Positions 1 to 7,988 of a stretch of DNA of 50,117 nucleotides are shown piece after piece (positions within the stretch are counted from its first letter, which is position 1; every line of letters starts with the position of its first letter). The notes below the pieces were generated by a model that saw nothing but the letters and a program-made list of their open reading frames with translations, made no database searches and was not told where the DNA came from. The stretch is from Selenomonas sp. (GTDB taxonomy: Bacteria > Bacillota > Negativicutes > Selenomonadales > Selenomonadaceae), in NCBI GenBank assembly GCA_022773585.1, contig JALEZZ010000007.1, positions 1-50,117 of the forward strand, written 5' to 3'. The translations under genes were made by a program, and so were the position numbers.

Positions 1-256
1 TTACGGCGGGGCCGTGCGGAAATTGATGTACACGACGAATGCCATCGAGAGCGTGAACTCCAGCTTCCGCAAAGTGACGAAGCAAGGCGCGTTCCCCAAT
101 GAAACCGCCGTGTTCAAGCTGCTCTATCTGCGCGTGCAGGAGCTCTACGCGAAATGGAACAACCGGATGATTCCGGGATGGTCGAATGTGCGTAACCAAC
201 TCGAAATGGATGAGCGCATGTCGGCCTTGATGCATAAGTACGACAAGGCTGACTGA
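1..256 (+). CDS. IS256-family (mutator-type) transposase, C-terminal fragment cut by the window edge
   Basis: The open frame runs in from the left edge (codons from base 2) to the TGA at 254-256, so only about the last 84 codons of a normally ~400-residue transposase are visible. The string TTNAIESVNSSFRK is the hallmark C-terminal block of IS256/mutator transposases and carries the last acidic residue of the DDE triad in this family. The following sequence, about 257-282, is AT-rich with a TTTACACAAA string, and probably contains the right inverted repeat of the element. Whether the transposase is intact cannot be judged from this window. The internal GTG at base 14 is not the true start. 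Confidence 0.9.
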   Translation, partial: YGGAVRKLMYTTNAIESVNSSFRKVTKQGAFPNETAVFKLLYLRVQELYAKWNNRMIPGWSNVRNQLEMDERMSALMHKYDKAD

Positions 257-282
257 AAAATTTACACAAAACTATTGACAAT
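1..282 (+). mobile_element. Right end of an IS256-family insertion sequence
   Basis: The transposase tail is followed within ~25 bases by an AT-rich stretch typical of the terminus of this family. The exact right boundary (here set at about 282) is an estimate, because the left inverted repeat lies outside the window and cannot be compared. The element abuts a gene remnant at 291-446, which suggests it inserted into or next to a coding sequence of the polysaccharide locus. Confidence 0.6.
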
Positions 283-290
283 CCCTACGA

Positions 291-446
291 TACAATCTCG
301 ATATCAAGACGGGACCTTATACGCGCGCCAACAAGATTTCGGGAGTCTACCTTGAACAGCCGCCGTATAACAAGAGGAACATCGTGCATCTTCTCCGTGT
401 GCCGGAAGATGGGGCTGTGATTCGGACAAGTCTTATCATACAATGA
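291..446 (+). pseudogene. Gene remnant, C-terminal end of an unrecognised protein
   Basis: Directly after the IS256 end, one frame reads through without a stop to the TGA at 444-446. It gives a protein-like composition, including GPYTRANKISGVYLEQPPY followed by NIVHLLRVPEDG. There is no start codon with a ribosome binding site, so it looks like the 3' end of a gene truncated by the upstream IS element. I do not recognise the family. The location suggests a former polysaccharide-locus gene, but this is inference; it could also be chance coding-like sequence. Confidence 0.35.
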
Positions 447-497
447 CGAGCAATCATGGTGGTATCTGTTTGAAAAACGAAGTTGTTGGAGGAGATT

Positions 498-1772
498 ATG
501 AGAGTTCTTTGGATTTGCAATATCGTGCTGAATGATTTTACGGAAGAATTCCATATCAAGAAGAGTCCAACGGGAAGCTGGATGGATGCTCTTTTGGATG
601 AATTGGAGAAAGAAGAAGGTCTCGAAATTGGTCTCTGTTTTCCCATTTATGACGAAGAGAGGATGAAGCCGGCTTCCTTCCTCCATGGGCATAAATTCTA
701 TACGTTCCATGGCAAATCATTCACTTCAGACGCAGCATATCGTGCGAAGATGCATGCAGATTTTATACGAGCATTTGAAGATTTTCATCCGGATGTCGTG
801 AATATTTGGGGGACAGAGAATGACCATGCAACGGAATCGTTTTCTGCCTGCGAAGAACTTGGTATGGCAGACCGAGTCTTGATTCGTTTGCAAGGACATA
901 TGAAGGCGATTGCCGACCATTTTTTAATCGGCATTCCAGAGAAGTATCTTTCTGTCCGCTCGGAAGATCATCCCGATTTACCGGAGCAGAAACGAAGACT
1001 TTCTTTCGGTGCAATGCAGGAGGAAGCGCTTCTCTGCCGTGTGAGATATGTTTCTGACAAGAGTCAGTGTGGGCGATTCTATGCCAAACGGTATGCCCCC
1101 GAAGCGGAATTTACGTATTGTGATAATCTTCTCCGTGAGTCATTCTATCAACATGCAGGCAGCTGGTCGGTACATCAATGTATACCGCATACCATTTTTA
1201 TAGGTGCAGGGCGTTCTGCTTGGAAAGGTTTGCATGTACTTCTGCCAGCAATTGCCTTGGTGAAGCGTTTTTTTCCAGATGTGCAGCTGAAGGTTGCTAG
1301 TACAAATGTTTTTGAAAAAGACATTGCACCAAGAGATGGCTATGTTCAGTATGTCCTTGATTTGATAGATGAATTCAATTTGGGAAAGAATGTCGAATTT
1401 CTTGGTTCGTTGGATACCAATCGGATGGTGCAAGAATATCAGGATGCAAATGTGTCTGTGACTCCTTCTTTAGAGGAAAATAAGGCGAATGTCATCTGTG
1501 AGGCGATGATGATTGGGACGCCGACGATAGCATCGTTTGTGGGTGGGAATGTCGATGCCATTCGTCATGGCGTAGATGGTTTCCTGTTCCCCATCGGGAA
1601 TGAGACGATGCTGGCTGGGTATATCTGCGACATTTTTTCAGATGCTGGTTTGGCGAATCGTATTTCTAAGGCGGCTGTTGAGACGTCTTTGCAGCGGCAT
1701 GACAAGGAAAAGATCAAGAAGACCTATTGCGAACTGTATCACAAGATTGCTCAAAATGCCAAAGGAAGATGA
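498..1772 (+). CDS. Glycosyltransferase, GT4-like (GT-B fold)
   Basis: A 424-residue protein beginning MRVLWICNI, a typical GT-B N-terminal strand. The C-terminal half has the donor-binding layout of family 4 glycosyltransferases: FIGAGRSAWKGLHVLLPAI for the first Rossmann strand, then SVTPSLEENKANVICEAMMI (the E-x7-E region) and GTPTIASFVGGNVDAI. It probably transfers a sugar during surface polysaccharide assembly at the cytoplasmic face of the membrane. I chose ATG 498 because GGAGGAG lies at 488-494. A TTG at 483 is possible but has no such site. It ends in an ATGA overlap with the next gene, so the two are translationally coupled. Sugar and acceptor cannot be predicted. Base composition is more AT-rich than the housekeeping genes further right. 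Confidence 0.85.
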   Translation: MRVLWICNIVLNDFTEEFHIKKSPTGSWMDALLDELEKEEGLEIGLCFPIYDEERMKPASFLHGHKFYTFHGKSFTSDAAYRAKMHADFIRAFEDFHPDVVNIWGTENDHATESFSACEELGMADRVLIRLQGHMKAIADHFLIGIPEKYLSVRSEDHPDLPEQKRRLSFGAMQEEALLCRVRYVSDKSQCGRFYAKRYAPEAEFTYCDNLLRESFYQHAGSWSVHQCIPHTIFIGAGRSAWKGLHVLLPAIALVKRFFPDVQLKVASTNVFEKDIAPRDGYVQYVLDLIDEFNLGKNVEFLGSLDTNRMVQEYQDANVSVTPSLEENKANVICEAMMIGTPTIASFVGGNVDAIRHGVDGFLFPIGNETMLAGYICDIFSDAGLANRISKAAVETSLQRHDKEKIKKTYCELYHKIAQNAKGR

Positions 1773-2710
1773 CATTGAAACATCCAGAAAAACGTTACCT
1801 GATTATTACGGTGGATACCGAGGGCGACAATATGTGGCGGAGCATGTTTTCGCAGAACTCGGTCGAGCATCGGATCAGCATTCAGAACGGAAAGTTTCTT
1901 CCGCGATTCCAGAGGCTTTGTGAGTCCTATGGATTTGTTCCGACGTATCTCGTGGATTATGAGATGACAGAATCGGAGCCTTTGCGCGAGATGGCGCGCA
2001 CCGGCGTTCCCGCGAAGCGGCTAGAAATTGGAATGCACATGCATGCCTGGTCGACACCGCCGTATTATGTATTCCCGCCAGAACGGGACGCGACGCATTT
2101 CAATCCGTATATCGGAGAATATCCGACAGAAATCATCGAGCAGAAAGTCGAATGCCTGTTTGCGCGGTTGAAAGATGCATTCCACTTGGAGCGCATCACG
2201 TCGCATCGCAGCGGCCGATGGCAGCTCGATGCCCGGTATGCGAAGATTTTGCGAAGACATGGCATCTTTGCGGACTGTTCCGTGACGCCGGGAATGGACT
2301 GGTCGGATCAGATCGGGCAGACGAAGGACAGCGGAGGGAGCGATTACCGTGATTTCCCGAAGACGGTGTATGAGATGGATCTGGATGACATCTCGAAATC
2401 TGGGAAGAGCGGGTTCTTCGAAGTTCCTGTGACAGTCGAACGGGAGGACGGGAAAGTGTCCTGGCTTCGTCCGACGGGACGCAATCTTTCTCAAATGCTT
2501 GCGCTTGTCGAACGAAAATCCGAAGAACAAGTTCCTTATCTTGAGTTCATGATTCATTCGGCAGAGCTTATGCCGTTTGGTTCTCCGACTTTTCCATCCG
2601 AAGGGGCAATCGAGAAGCTCTACCAGGATATGGAGCAGCTCTTTGCGCGGCTTTCCAAGGAATATCGAGGCATCGGACTTTCCGATTATGTGCAGGAGGC
2701 ATTGGTATGA
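1769..2710 (+). CDS. Polysaccharide deacetylase-like protein (WalW-type)
   Basis: A 313-residue protein whose N-terminus reads YLIITVDTEGDNMW, resembling the first NodB-type metal-binding block with its aspartate. GMHMHAWSTPP is a plausible histidine metal-binding block and ITSHRSGRWQLDARY a later substrate-binding block. These fit the deacetylase/WalW-like group found in glycan loci. The role would be removal of an acetyl group from a glycan or a related hydrolysis, but enzyme activity is inferred only from motif similarity. ATG 1769 overlaps the previous stop (ATGA), with GGAAG just upstream. The next gene also begins in an ATGA overlap, so this sits inside one operon. Confidence 0.7.
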   Translation: MTLKHPEKRYLIITVDTEGDNMWRSMFSQNSVEHRISIQNGKFLPRFQRLCESYGFVPTYLVDYEMTESEPLREMARTGVPAKRLEIGMHMHAWSTPPYYVFPPERDATHFNPYIGEYPTEIIEQKVECLFARLKDAFHLERITSHRSGRWQLDARYAKILRRHGIFADCSVTPGMDWSDQIGQTKDSGGSDYRDFPKTVYEMDLDDISKSGKSGFFEVPVTVEREDGKVSWLRPTGRNLSQMLALVERKSEEQVPYLEFMIHSAELMPFGSPTFPSEGAIEKLYQDMEQLFARLSKEYRGIGLSDYVQEALV

Positions 2711-3288
2711 CGTATCTTCGTAGGGAGGCCTATCGCCGCCTGCAGCGTATCTTCGGTTTTGCACCTTGGCATGTCGATCCATATGATTTCCGCCCATATG
2801 CGAAATGGATGGTGGGAAAGCTGTCGAGTATGCTGGAAGATGGCCGATGCGGAGATGGAGAAATCGTCGAAATCGGATGTGGGTTGGGAGACATCATTTC
2901 CAATCTTCGTAGCGCGAAGCGCAAAACCGGATATGACCTCGATTCGCATGTCATCCGGGCAGCACGCCTCGTGCATCCGAAGACGTCATTTCATGTCGGG
3001 ACATTCACGCAGGTGCATGACCGGAAAATCGCGATTGCAATCGCTTGCAACTTCATGCACGACATTCCCTCGGAGCAGGTGCAGGAATATCTGACAGACT
3101 TCCTGACGAGCAACGACGTCAAGATCTTCGTTGTCGACCATGTTCCAGCTCCGCCATATGACTATTCCCATGACTATGATGCCATGCTGGCGCCGTTGCA
3201 GTATCACCGCATTTATACGTCGCGAAGCTTCGATGCCATGGGAGCACGTCGTCACGTCTGCCTGTATGCAAAGGGGGATTGCCGGTGA
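2707..3288 (+). CDS. Class I SAM-dependent methyltransferase
   Basis: A 193-residue protein with the glycine-rich SAM-binding motif VEIGCGLGDII near residue 55-65. GYDLDSHVIRAAR follows, the acidic end of strand 2 that contacts the SAM ribose. It later has AIACNFMHDIP in the strand-4 position. Length is close to a bare Rossmann methyltransferase domain. In this setting it may methylate a sugar or a glycan terminus, which is inference from the neighbours. ATG 2707 overlaps the preceding stop, and its own stop overlaps the GTG start of the next reading frame, so it is an internal operon gene. Confidence 0.75.
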   Translation: MTYLRREAYRRLQRIFGFAPWHVDPYDFRPYAKWMVGKLSSMLEDGRCGDGEIVEIGCGLGDIISNLRSAKRKTGYDLDSHVIRAARLVHPKTSFHVGTFTQVHDRKIAIAIACNFMHDIPSEQVQEYLTDFLTSNDVKIFVVDHVPAPPYDYSHDYDAMLAPLQYHRIYTSRSFDAMGARRHVCLYAKGDCR

Positions 3289-3494
3289 ACATCGCAATCC
3301 TGATTCCAGAACTTGGTGGCGGCGGTGCCGAGCACATGGCGAAAGTCCTCGGCGAGTATTATGCTGCGCGTGGGGAGAACGTCTTTTACTTCCTGGGCGA
3401 TTTCGGCGTCCACGCGGTCTACCAGGTACCAGGGACGGTGGTGAAGACGCACCTGCCATCTCTGACATGCTATGAAAAATCTCCTTTATCCTGA
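3285..3494 (+). pseudogene. Glycosyltransferase, N-terminal fragment of a gene split by an IS element
   Basis: GTG 3285 overlaps the previous TGA (GTGA) and starts MNIAILIPELGGGGAEHM, a textbook N-terminus of GT4 glycosyltransferases acting on membrane-bound glycans. The frame stops at 3492-3494 after about 69 codons. The missing part of such a protein is found on the far side of the IS1380 element at 5134-6186, which supplies the rest of the acceptor domain and the whole donor domain. Between 3494 and about 3530 another frame (ending KKQEIDAVGP) is open, so there may be a small frameshift or additional rearrangement besides the insertion. The product is almost certainly inactive. Confidence 0.75.
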
Positions 3495-3529
3495 AGTATT
3501 CAAGAAGCAAGAGATCGATGCGGTCGGAC

Positions 3530-5133
3530 CCCTGCCATAACTAACATAACGCTGCTTTCCGTCTCTCACCCAACGGGTTAGGATTGGAGAGTAGCAAAAA
3601 AGAGCATAATCCGCTAAAATGTTAAGTGACCAAACTAAACAGAAAGCGGGGATGCTCTCATGAATAGCCTATCAAATATCAACATCAAGTGCAAGTCAAA
3701 TTTCTCTATCGATTTCTCCGGCGGCGACATGACATCCGACGGCGGCATAGCTCTCTTTGCGGAGTTCATGGAAAGCATCGGGTTCAACAGCATGGCAGAA
3801 CACGGCTTTGGAAAACCGTGCCTGCTGAAGACGTACCATGACGCCGACCTGCTGGAGCAAAAGCTCCTCATGCAGATCGGAGGCTACGGAACGGACGACG
3901 AAGCCGACCATCTGGCACATGACCCGATGTTCAGGCTCTTGCTGGGCAAGAAGCGTCTGGCCTCGCAGCCTACGTTTTCACGCTTCATGGCGCGCCTTGA
4001 TGAAGACTCGCTCCGCCAGTTGGAGGGGCTGAACCAAGAACTCTTGCGCCGTGCGTATCGATTCAGGCATCCAGAAAACATCGTCTTGGATGTGGATACG
4101 ACGCTGCTCCCGACTTACGGGAAGCAGGAAGGTGGCGAGTACGTCTGCCATTATGGCGCCGTCGGCTTTCATCCCATCGCCGTCTTCGACGGACTGACGG
4201 GAGACCTTGTCCGCATCGAGCTCCGCAAAGGGCACCATTACTGCGGCAAGGATGCAGACATGTTCCTGAAGCCGGTGATGGAAGCGTATAACCGTGATTT
4301 CCCGGACACGAACGTGCTTGTCCGTGGCGACAGCGGATTCGCAAATCCGAAGATCTATGACCTTGTGGAATCCTACGGATACCGATACGTCATCCGCCTG
4401 AAGCAGAATCCGCGCTTGGTGAAAGCCGTGCAGGACATCTGCGACGAAGTGACAGCAGAAGCTGCACAAAGCGAAAAGACGTATTTCGTCCGCTATTGCG
4501 ATTTCCAGTACAAGGCGGATTCCTGGCCTTGCGAGCGCCGCGTCGTCTGCAAGATCGAGCTCCACAAGCGCGAGGAGCAGAGCCTTTTCCCAGATTCGTT
4601 GATGTTTCTTGTCACGAACCTCTCAGCGCCAGTGCGGAAAGTCGTTGCCGCCTACTGCAAGCGCGGGACGATGGAGAACTTCTTCAAGGAAGCCAAGAAC
4701 GAGTTCGCATTCGCGCACATGAGCAGCCGCAGCATGCTGACGAACGCCAACCGCTTGTGGATTGCCGTGCTGGCGTACAACATCTTCAACCTGTTCCGGC
4801 GCTTCTGCCTCAGCAAGAAGTGGCAATCCTACCGGGCGCACGAACTGCGCCTGCGGTTGGTGAAGATTGCCGGCCGCGTGGCAAGGCACGCAAACAAAAC
4901 CGTTTTCAAGCTTTGCAGCAGTTGTCCCTTCCAGGATGCGTTTCGCCGAGCGCACATGCAAATACATCTATTGGCAGCTTGATATAAAACTGTTCTTTGA
5001 CATTGCGAAATGGCTGCTCTCCTAACGACGCAATCCGTCTGTCCATTTTCGACGCAAAACGTCGGATGCGCCATCGTGGTTGCAACATTTGTACAGTGCT
5101 GCTGAGAAAAGAGGTTGATTCAACTACGGATGA
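3530..5133 (+). mobile_element. IS1380-family insertion sequence interrupting a glycosyltransferase
   Basis: The element is defined by its single transposase gene (3660-4982) and by the interrupted glycosyltransferase on either side. About 130 bases precede and about 150 follow the transposase, a normal amount of terminal DNA for this family. I could not identify convincing terminal inverted repeats or a target duplication by eye, so both boundaries are approximate: the left lies between 3495 and 3560, the right between 5090 and 5150. Confidence 0.65.
3660..4982 (+). CDS. IS1380-family DDE transposase
   Basis: A 440-residue transposase, the usual length for the family. The acidic catalytic residues lie in recognisable blocks: NIVLDVDTTLLPTYGKQEGG (first Asp), VLVRGDSGFANPKIY (second Asp) and KRGTMENFFKEAKNEF (Glu), followed by a C-terminal helical region. 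It starts at ATG 3660 with GCGGGGA just upstream. The frame is intact, so the element could still be mobile. Its composition resembles the polysaccharide locus more than the housekeeping region. Assignment to IS1380 rather than IS4 rests on the DVDTTLLPTYGKQEG and RGTMEN blocks. Confidence 0.92.
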   Translation: MNSLSNINIKCKSNFSIDFSGGDMTSDGGIALFAEFMESIGFNSMAEHGFGKPCLLKTYHDADLLEQKLLMQIGGYGTDDEADHLAHDPMFRLLLGKKRLASQPTFSRFMARLDEDSLRQLEGLNQELLRRAYRFRHPENIVLDVDTTLLPTYGKQEGGEYVCHYGAVGFHPIAVFDGLTGDLVRIELRKGHHYCGKDADMFLKPVMEAYNRDFPDTNVLVRGDSGFANPKIYDLVESYGYRYVIRLKQNPRLVKAVQDICDEVTAEAAQSEKTYFVRYCDFQYKADSWPCERRVVCKIELHKREEQSLFPDSLMFLVTNLSAPVRKVVAAYCKRGTMENFFKEAKNEFAFAHMSSRSMLTNANRLWIAVLAYNIFNLFRRFCLSKKWQSYRAHELRLRLVKIAGRVARHANKTVFKLCSSCPFQDAFRRAHMQIHLLAA

Positions 5134-6186
5134 GCCTCGTTGAATAATTCAGGTTTATGGTTCTGGCGGTTCATGCTCTGGCGTCATGCGCGCGTCATCC
5201 GGAAGTTGAAGAAGAAGTATCACATCGACTGCTCTGTCAGCTATATGGAAGAGTTCAACTACCTCAATGCCTTGTCACGCTGTGGGGACCGCGTGATTCT
5301 GCGTGTCTGCACGATGCTTTCCATCCGCCCTGAACTGCGCGGCCGTTTCTACGACCACGCGCGTTTGGGCCGGGTCTATGCCAAGGCGGATGCTGTGGCC
5401 GTTCTCGGTCGTGATGGCGTTGCGGAGATGCGCGAAGTCTACGGCGTGCCTGAGGAAAAAATTGTCACTCTCCATCATCCAAATGATATAGAAGAGAGCA
5501 CGGAGGTACCTGAGGGCGGCTGGAAGTATGGCCCGCATGCCATTATATGCGTCGGCCGCCTGCATCCTGTCAAGCAGCAGGATCGTCTGATTCGTGCCTT
5601 CCGAAAAGTGGTGGAGGAGCTTCCAGATGCACAGCTGCTCTTCCTGGGAGATGGATCGCTGGATGTCTATCTCCAAGGACTCTGCCGGATGTATCGTTTG
5701 GAAGACCATGTGCATTTCCTTGGCTATGCCCGGAACGTCCGCTTCTATATGTCGCGGGCACGCATCTTCACCATGACTTCGTTCTGTGAGGGATTCCCCC
5801 TGGTGATGGCGGAAGCCATCTCTTGCGGGACGCCCGTTGTCGCTACGGAGTCGCAGGGAGGCATCCATGAAATCCTCGGATACTATGAAGAGCCGAAGCC
5901 CGTGCCAGGATGGGGAGAAGTACTTCAAAAGAAAGGCATCCAGACGCTCCCTTATGGCATCATGGCACCGAGGCTCACTCCCGTCCATCATCGCGTGGCG
6001 GATTCGCTCGATGACGAAGAAAACGTCTTGGCAGAAGCGCTGCTCTTCCTCCTGACGCACGACGAGGCACATCGTTGGTATTCCATGCGTGCACGGGAAC
6101 GGAGCGCAGACTTTCAGCCGGAACGCGTGATGAAGATCTGGAATGGCCTGATTTATGGAAAGCAGCGAAATGAGGAAGACAGATGA
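5134..6186 (+). pseudogene. Glycosyltransferase, C-terminal fragment of the IS-split gene
   Basis: An open frame of about 350 codons lacking a real start; the nearest candidate is a TTG at 5140 without a ribosome binding site. It begins in the middle of a GT4 acceptor domain (LMWRHAR-type helix, here MLWRHARVIRKLKKKYHID). It continues through the complete donor domain: AIICVGRLHPVKQQDRLIRA, then TSFCEGFPLVMAEAISCGTP and VVATESQGGIHEIL. Together with 3285-3494 it would reconstitute one ~420-residue enzyme. It is followed by an ATGA overlap with the next gene, confirming it was an operon member. If the fragment is translated at all, it lacks the N-terminal acceptor strands. Confidence 0.75.
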
Positions 6187-6656
6187 GAGACATCATAATT
6201 GCAGTGATTTCGATGATATGCGGAGGAGGCATTCTCATGGCAACAGCTGGAAAAAAACTGTTGGAGCAATTGGAGAAAGAGCGGCAGCGTGCCAATCGGA
6301 ATGGGCTGATGTTCCGTGCCATGACGCGGTGGGTCAGGCTCCGGCAGAAAGGCATCAATCTCGGAGATGAACTCGCAAGGCGCGGGTATCATCACATCGC
6401 CATCTACGGCATGAGCAGCGTCGGAGAATGTCTGCTCGAGGAACTCCGGGATACGGAAGTCTCCGTGGACTACGGCATTGACCGGAATGCGAAGAATCTC
6501 TACGCTTGCATCGACCTCTGCACGCCAGACGAAGAACTGAAGCCCGTGGATGCGGTCGTCGTCACGGTTCTGGGGTATTTTGACGAAGTCGAGGACTTGC
6601 TGACTAAGCGACTGGACTGCCCAATCCTCGCGCTAGATGACCTGATGTATCAATGA
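6183..6656 (+). CDS. Small membrane-anchored protein with a Rossmann-like domain, function unknown
   Basis: A 157-residue protein with an N-terminal hydrophobic segment (IIIAVISMICGGGILMA, about residues 4-20), a charged helix, then HIAIYGMSSVGECLLEEL. The last resembles a dinucleotide-binding glycine loop, and the domain ends DAVVVTVLGYFDEVEDLL. The same layout forms the C-terminal ~100 residues of the GT2 protein at 8987-10267, where the loop reads LYGAGKVAQHLL. It therefore looks like a freestanding copy of a domain otherwise attached to glycosyltransferases, perhaps binding a nucleotide or nucleotide-sugar. No enzymatic role can be assigned. ATG 6183 overlaps the preceding stop. Confidence 0.6.
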   Translation: MRDIIIAVISMICGGGILMATAGKKLLEQLEKERQRANRNGLMFRAMTRWVRLRQKGINLGDELARRGYHHIAIYGMSSVGECLLEELRDTEVSVDYGIDRNAKNLYACIDLCTPDEELKPVDAVVVTVLGYFDEVEDLLTKRLDCPILALDDLMYQ

Positions 6657-6672
6657 GGAAGAAGTGGAAGCA

Positions 6673-7983
6673 ATGAAGCTCTTGGAAGCGCTGTTGCAAA
6701 GAGAAGCGAAATTGTCGCTTGTCGGCCTCGGTTATGTCGGGATGCCGATTGCCGTGGCATTTGCAAAGCATCTGGACGTCATCGGATACGATGCGAACCC
6801 GGAAAAAATCCGAAGATACCGCGAAGGGGAAGACCCAACGGGCGAAGTCGGAGAAGACGCCATCCGCTTGACGCAGGTTGATTTTACGTCCGACCCTGCG
6901 AGACTGGAAGAAGCGCGATTCCACATCGTCGCCGTGCCGACACCCGTTCGGAAAGACCATGTGCCGGACCTGCGGCCGCTCGAAGGCGCAAGCCGCGACC
7001 TCGGACGCCACCTGAAACGCGGTTCCGTCGTCGTCTATGAATCCACTGTCTATCCTGGCGTGACGGAAGACGTCTGCGTGCCCATCCTTGAGAGAGAATC
7101 CGGTTTGCGTTGCGGCGTTGATTTCAAAGTCGGCTATTCGCCTGAACGAATCAATCCAGGAGACAAGGTACACAGGCTCGCAAGCATCGTCAAGATCGTG
7201 TCGGGCATGGATGAGGAGACGCTCGACACCGTCGCGCGTGTCTATGGCCTCGTTGTCGAGGCCGGCATCTATCGGGCGTCCTCCATCAAGGTTGCAGAGG
7301 CTGCGAAAGTCATCGAGAACAGCCAGAGGGACATCAATATCGCGTTCATGAATGAGCTTTCCATCATCTTCCATCGCATAGGCATCGATACGCTGGAAGT
7401 CCTGCAGGCAGCTGGGACGAAATGGAACTTCCTGCCTTTCCGTCCGGGACTTGTCGGCGGCCATTGCATCGGCGTCGATCCCTACTATCTCACGTACAAG
7501 GCAGAAGAGCTTGGTTACCATTCGCAGATCATCCTGTCCGGCCGCCGGATCAATGACGACATGGGGAAATATGTTGCCGAGAGCCTTGTCAAGAGCCTCA
7601 TCCGCCATGATATCCCCGTCAAAGGAGCGCGCGTGACCATCTTCGGCTTTACATTCAAAGAGAACTGTCCCGATACGCGCAACACGAAAGTCATCGACAT
7701 CGTCCGGGAACTCTGGGAATACGGCATCCAGCCGCAGATTGTGGATCCCGTGGCAGATGCCGGAGAGGCAGAGCAGCTGTATGGCATCCATTTTGCGAGC
7801 ATGGAAGACATTGAAGCCCAGGAAGCCGTCATCGTGGCGGTCGGACATCAGGCGTTTCAGGCGATGGGGCTTTCCGGCTTTGCGCCGTTCTATGCGGACA
7901 GAGGAACGGGGAAGCGGATTCTCTTTGATGTCAAGGGAATCTTTCCTGCTAAAGAAGATGGATTTGATTTGTGGAGGCTTTGA
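6673..7983 (+). CDS. Nucleotide-sugar dehydrogenase, WbpO/TviB-like (UDP-N-acetylgalactosamine 6-dehydrogenase)
   Basis: A 436-residue UDP-sugar dehydrogenase. It has an N-terminal NAD-binding motif VGLGYVGMPIAVAFA, the central domain with AEAAKVIENSQRDINIAFMN, the catalytic cysteine block GLVGGHCIGVDPYYL and the C-terminal UDP-binding domain with FGFTFKENCPDTRNTK. The NSQRDINIAFMNE and GGHCIGVDPYY versions are typical of enzymes oxidising UDP-N-acetylhexosamines rather than UDP-glucose. Paired with the WbpP-like epimerase next door, it would make UDP-GalNAcA (or the gluco form) as a precursor for the polysaccharide. ATG 6673 is preferred; GTG 6664 is an alternative and the ribosome binding site does not decide between them. 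Confidence 0.88.
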   Translation: MKLLEALLQREAKLSLVGLGYVGMPIAVAFAKHLDVIGYDANPEKIRRYREGEDPTGEVGEDAIRLTQVDFTSDPARLEEARFHIVAVPTPVRKDHVPDLRPLEGASRDLGRHLKRGSVVVYESTVYPGVTEDVCVPILERESGLRCGVDFKVGYSPERINPGDKVHRLASIVKIVSGMDEETLDTVARVYGLVVEAGIYRASSIKVAEAAKVIENSQRDINIAFMNELSIIFHRIGIDTLEVLQAAGTKWNFLPFRPGLVGGHCIGVDPYYLTYKAEELGYHSQIILSGRRINDDMGKYVAESLVKSLIRHDIPVKGARVTIFGFTFKENCPDTRNTKVIDIVRELWEYGIQPQIVDPVADAGEAEQLYGIHFASMEDIEAQEAVIVAVGHQAFQAMGLSGFAPFYADRGTGKRILFDVKGIFPAKEDGFDLWRL

Positions 7984-7988
7984 ATCAT

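Noticed and set aside
3530..5140. Precise IS1380 terminal inverted repeats and target duplication
   Set aside because: CCATAA-like strings occur near both ends, but the alignment is too weak to claim boundaries.
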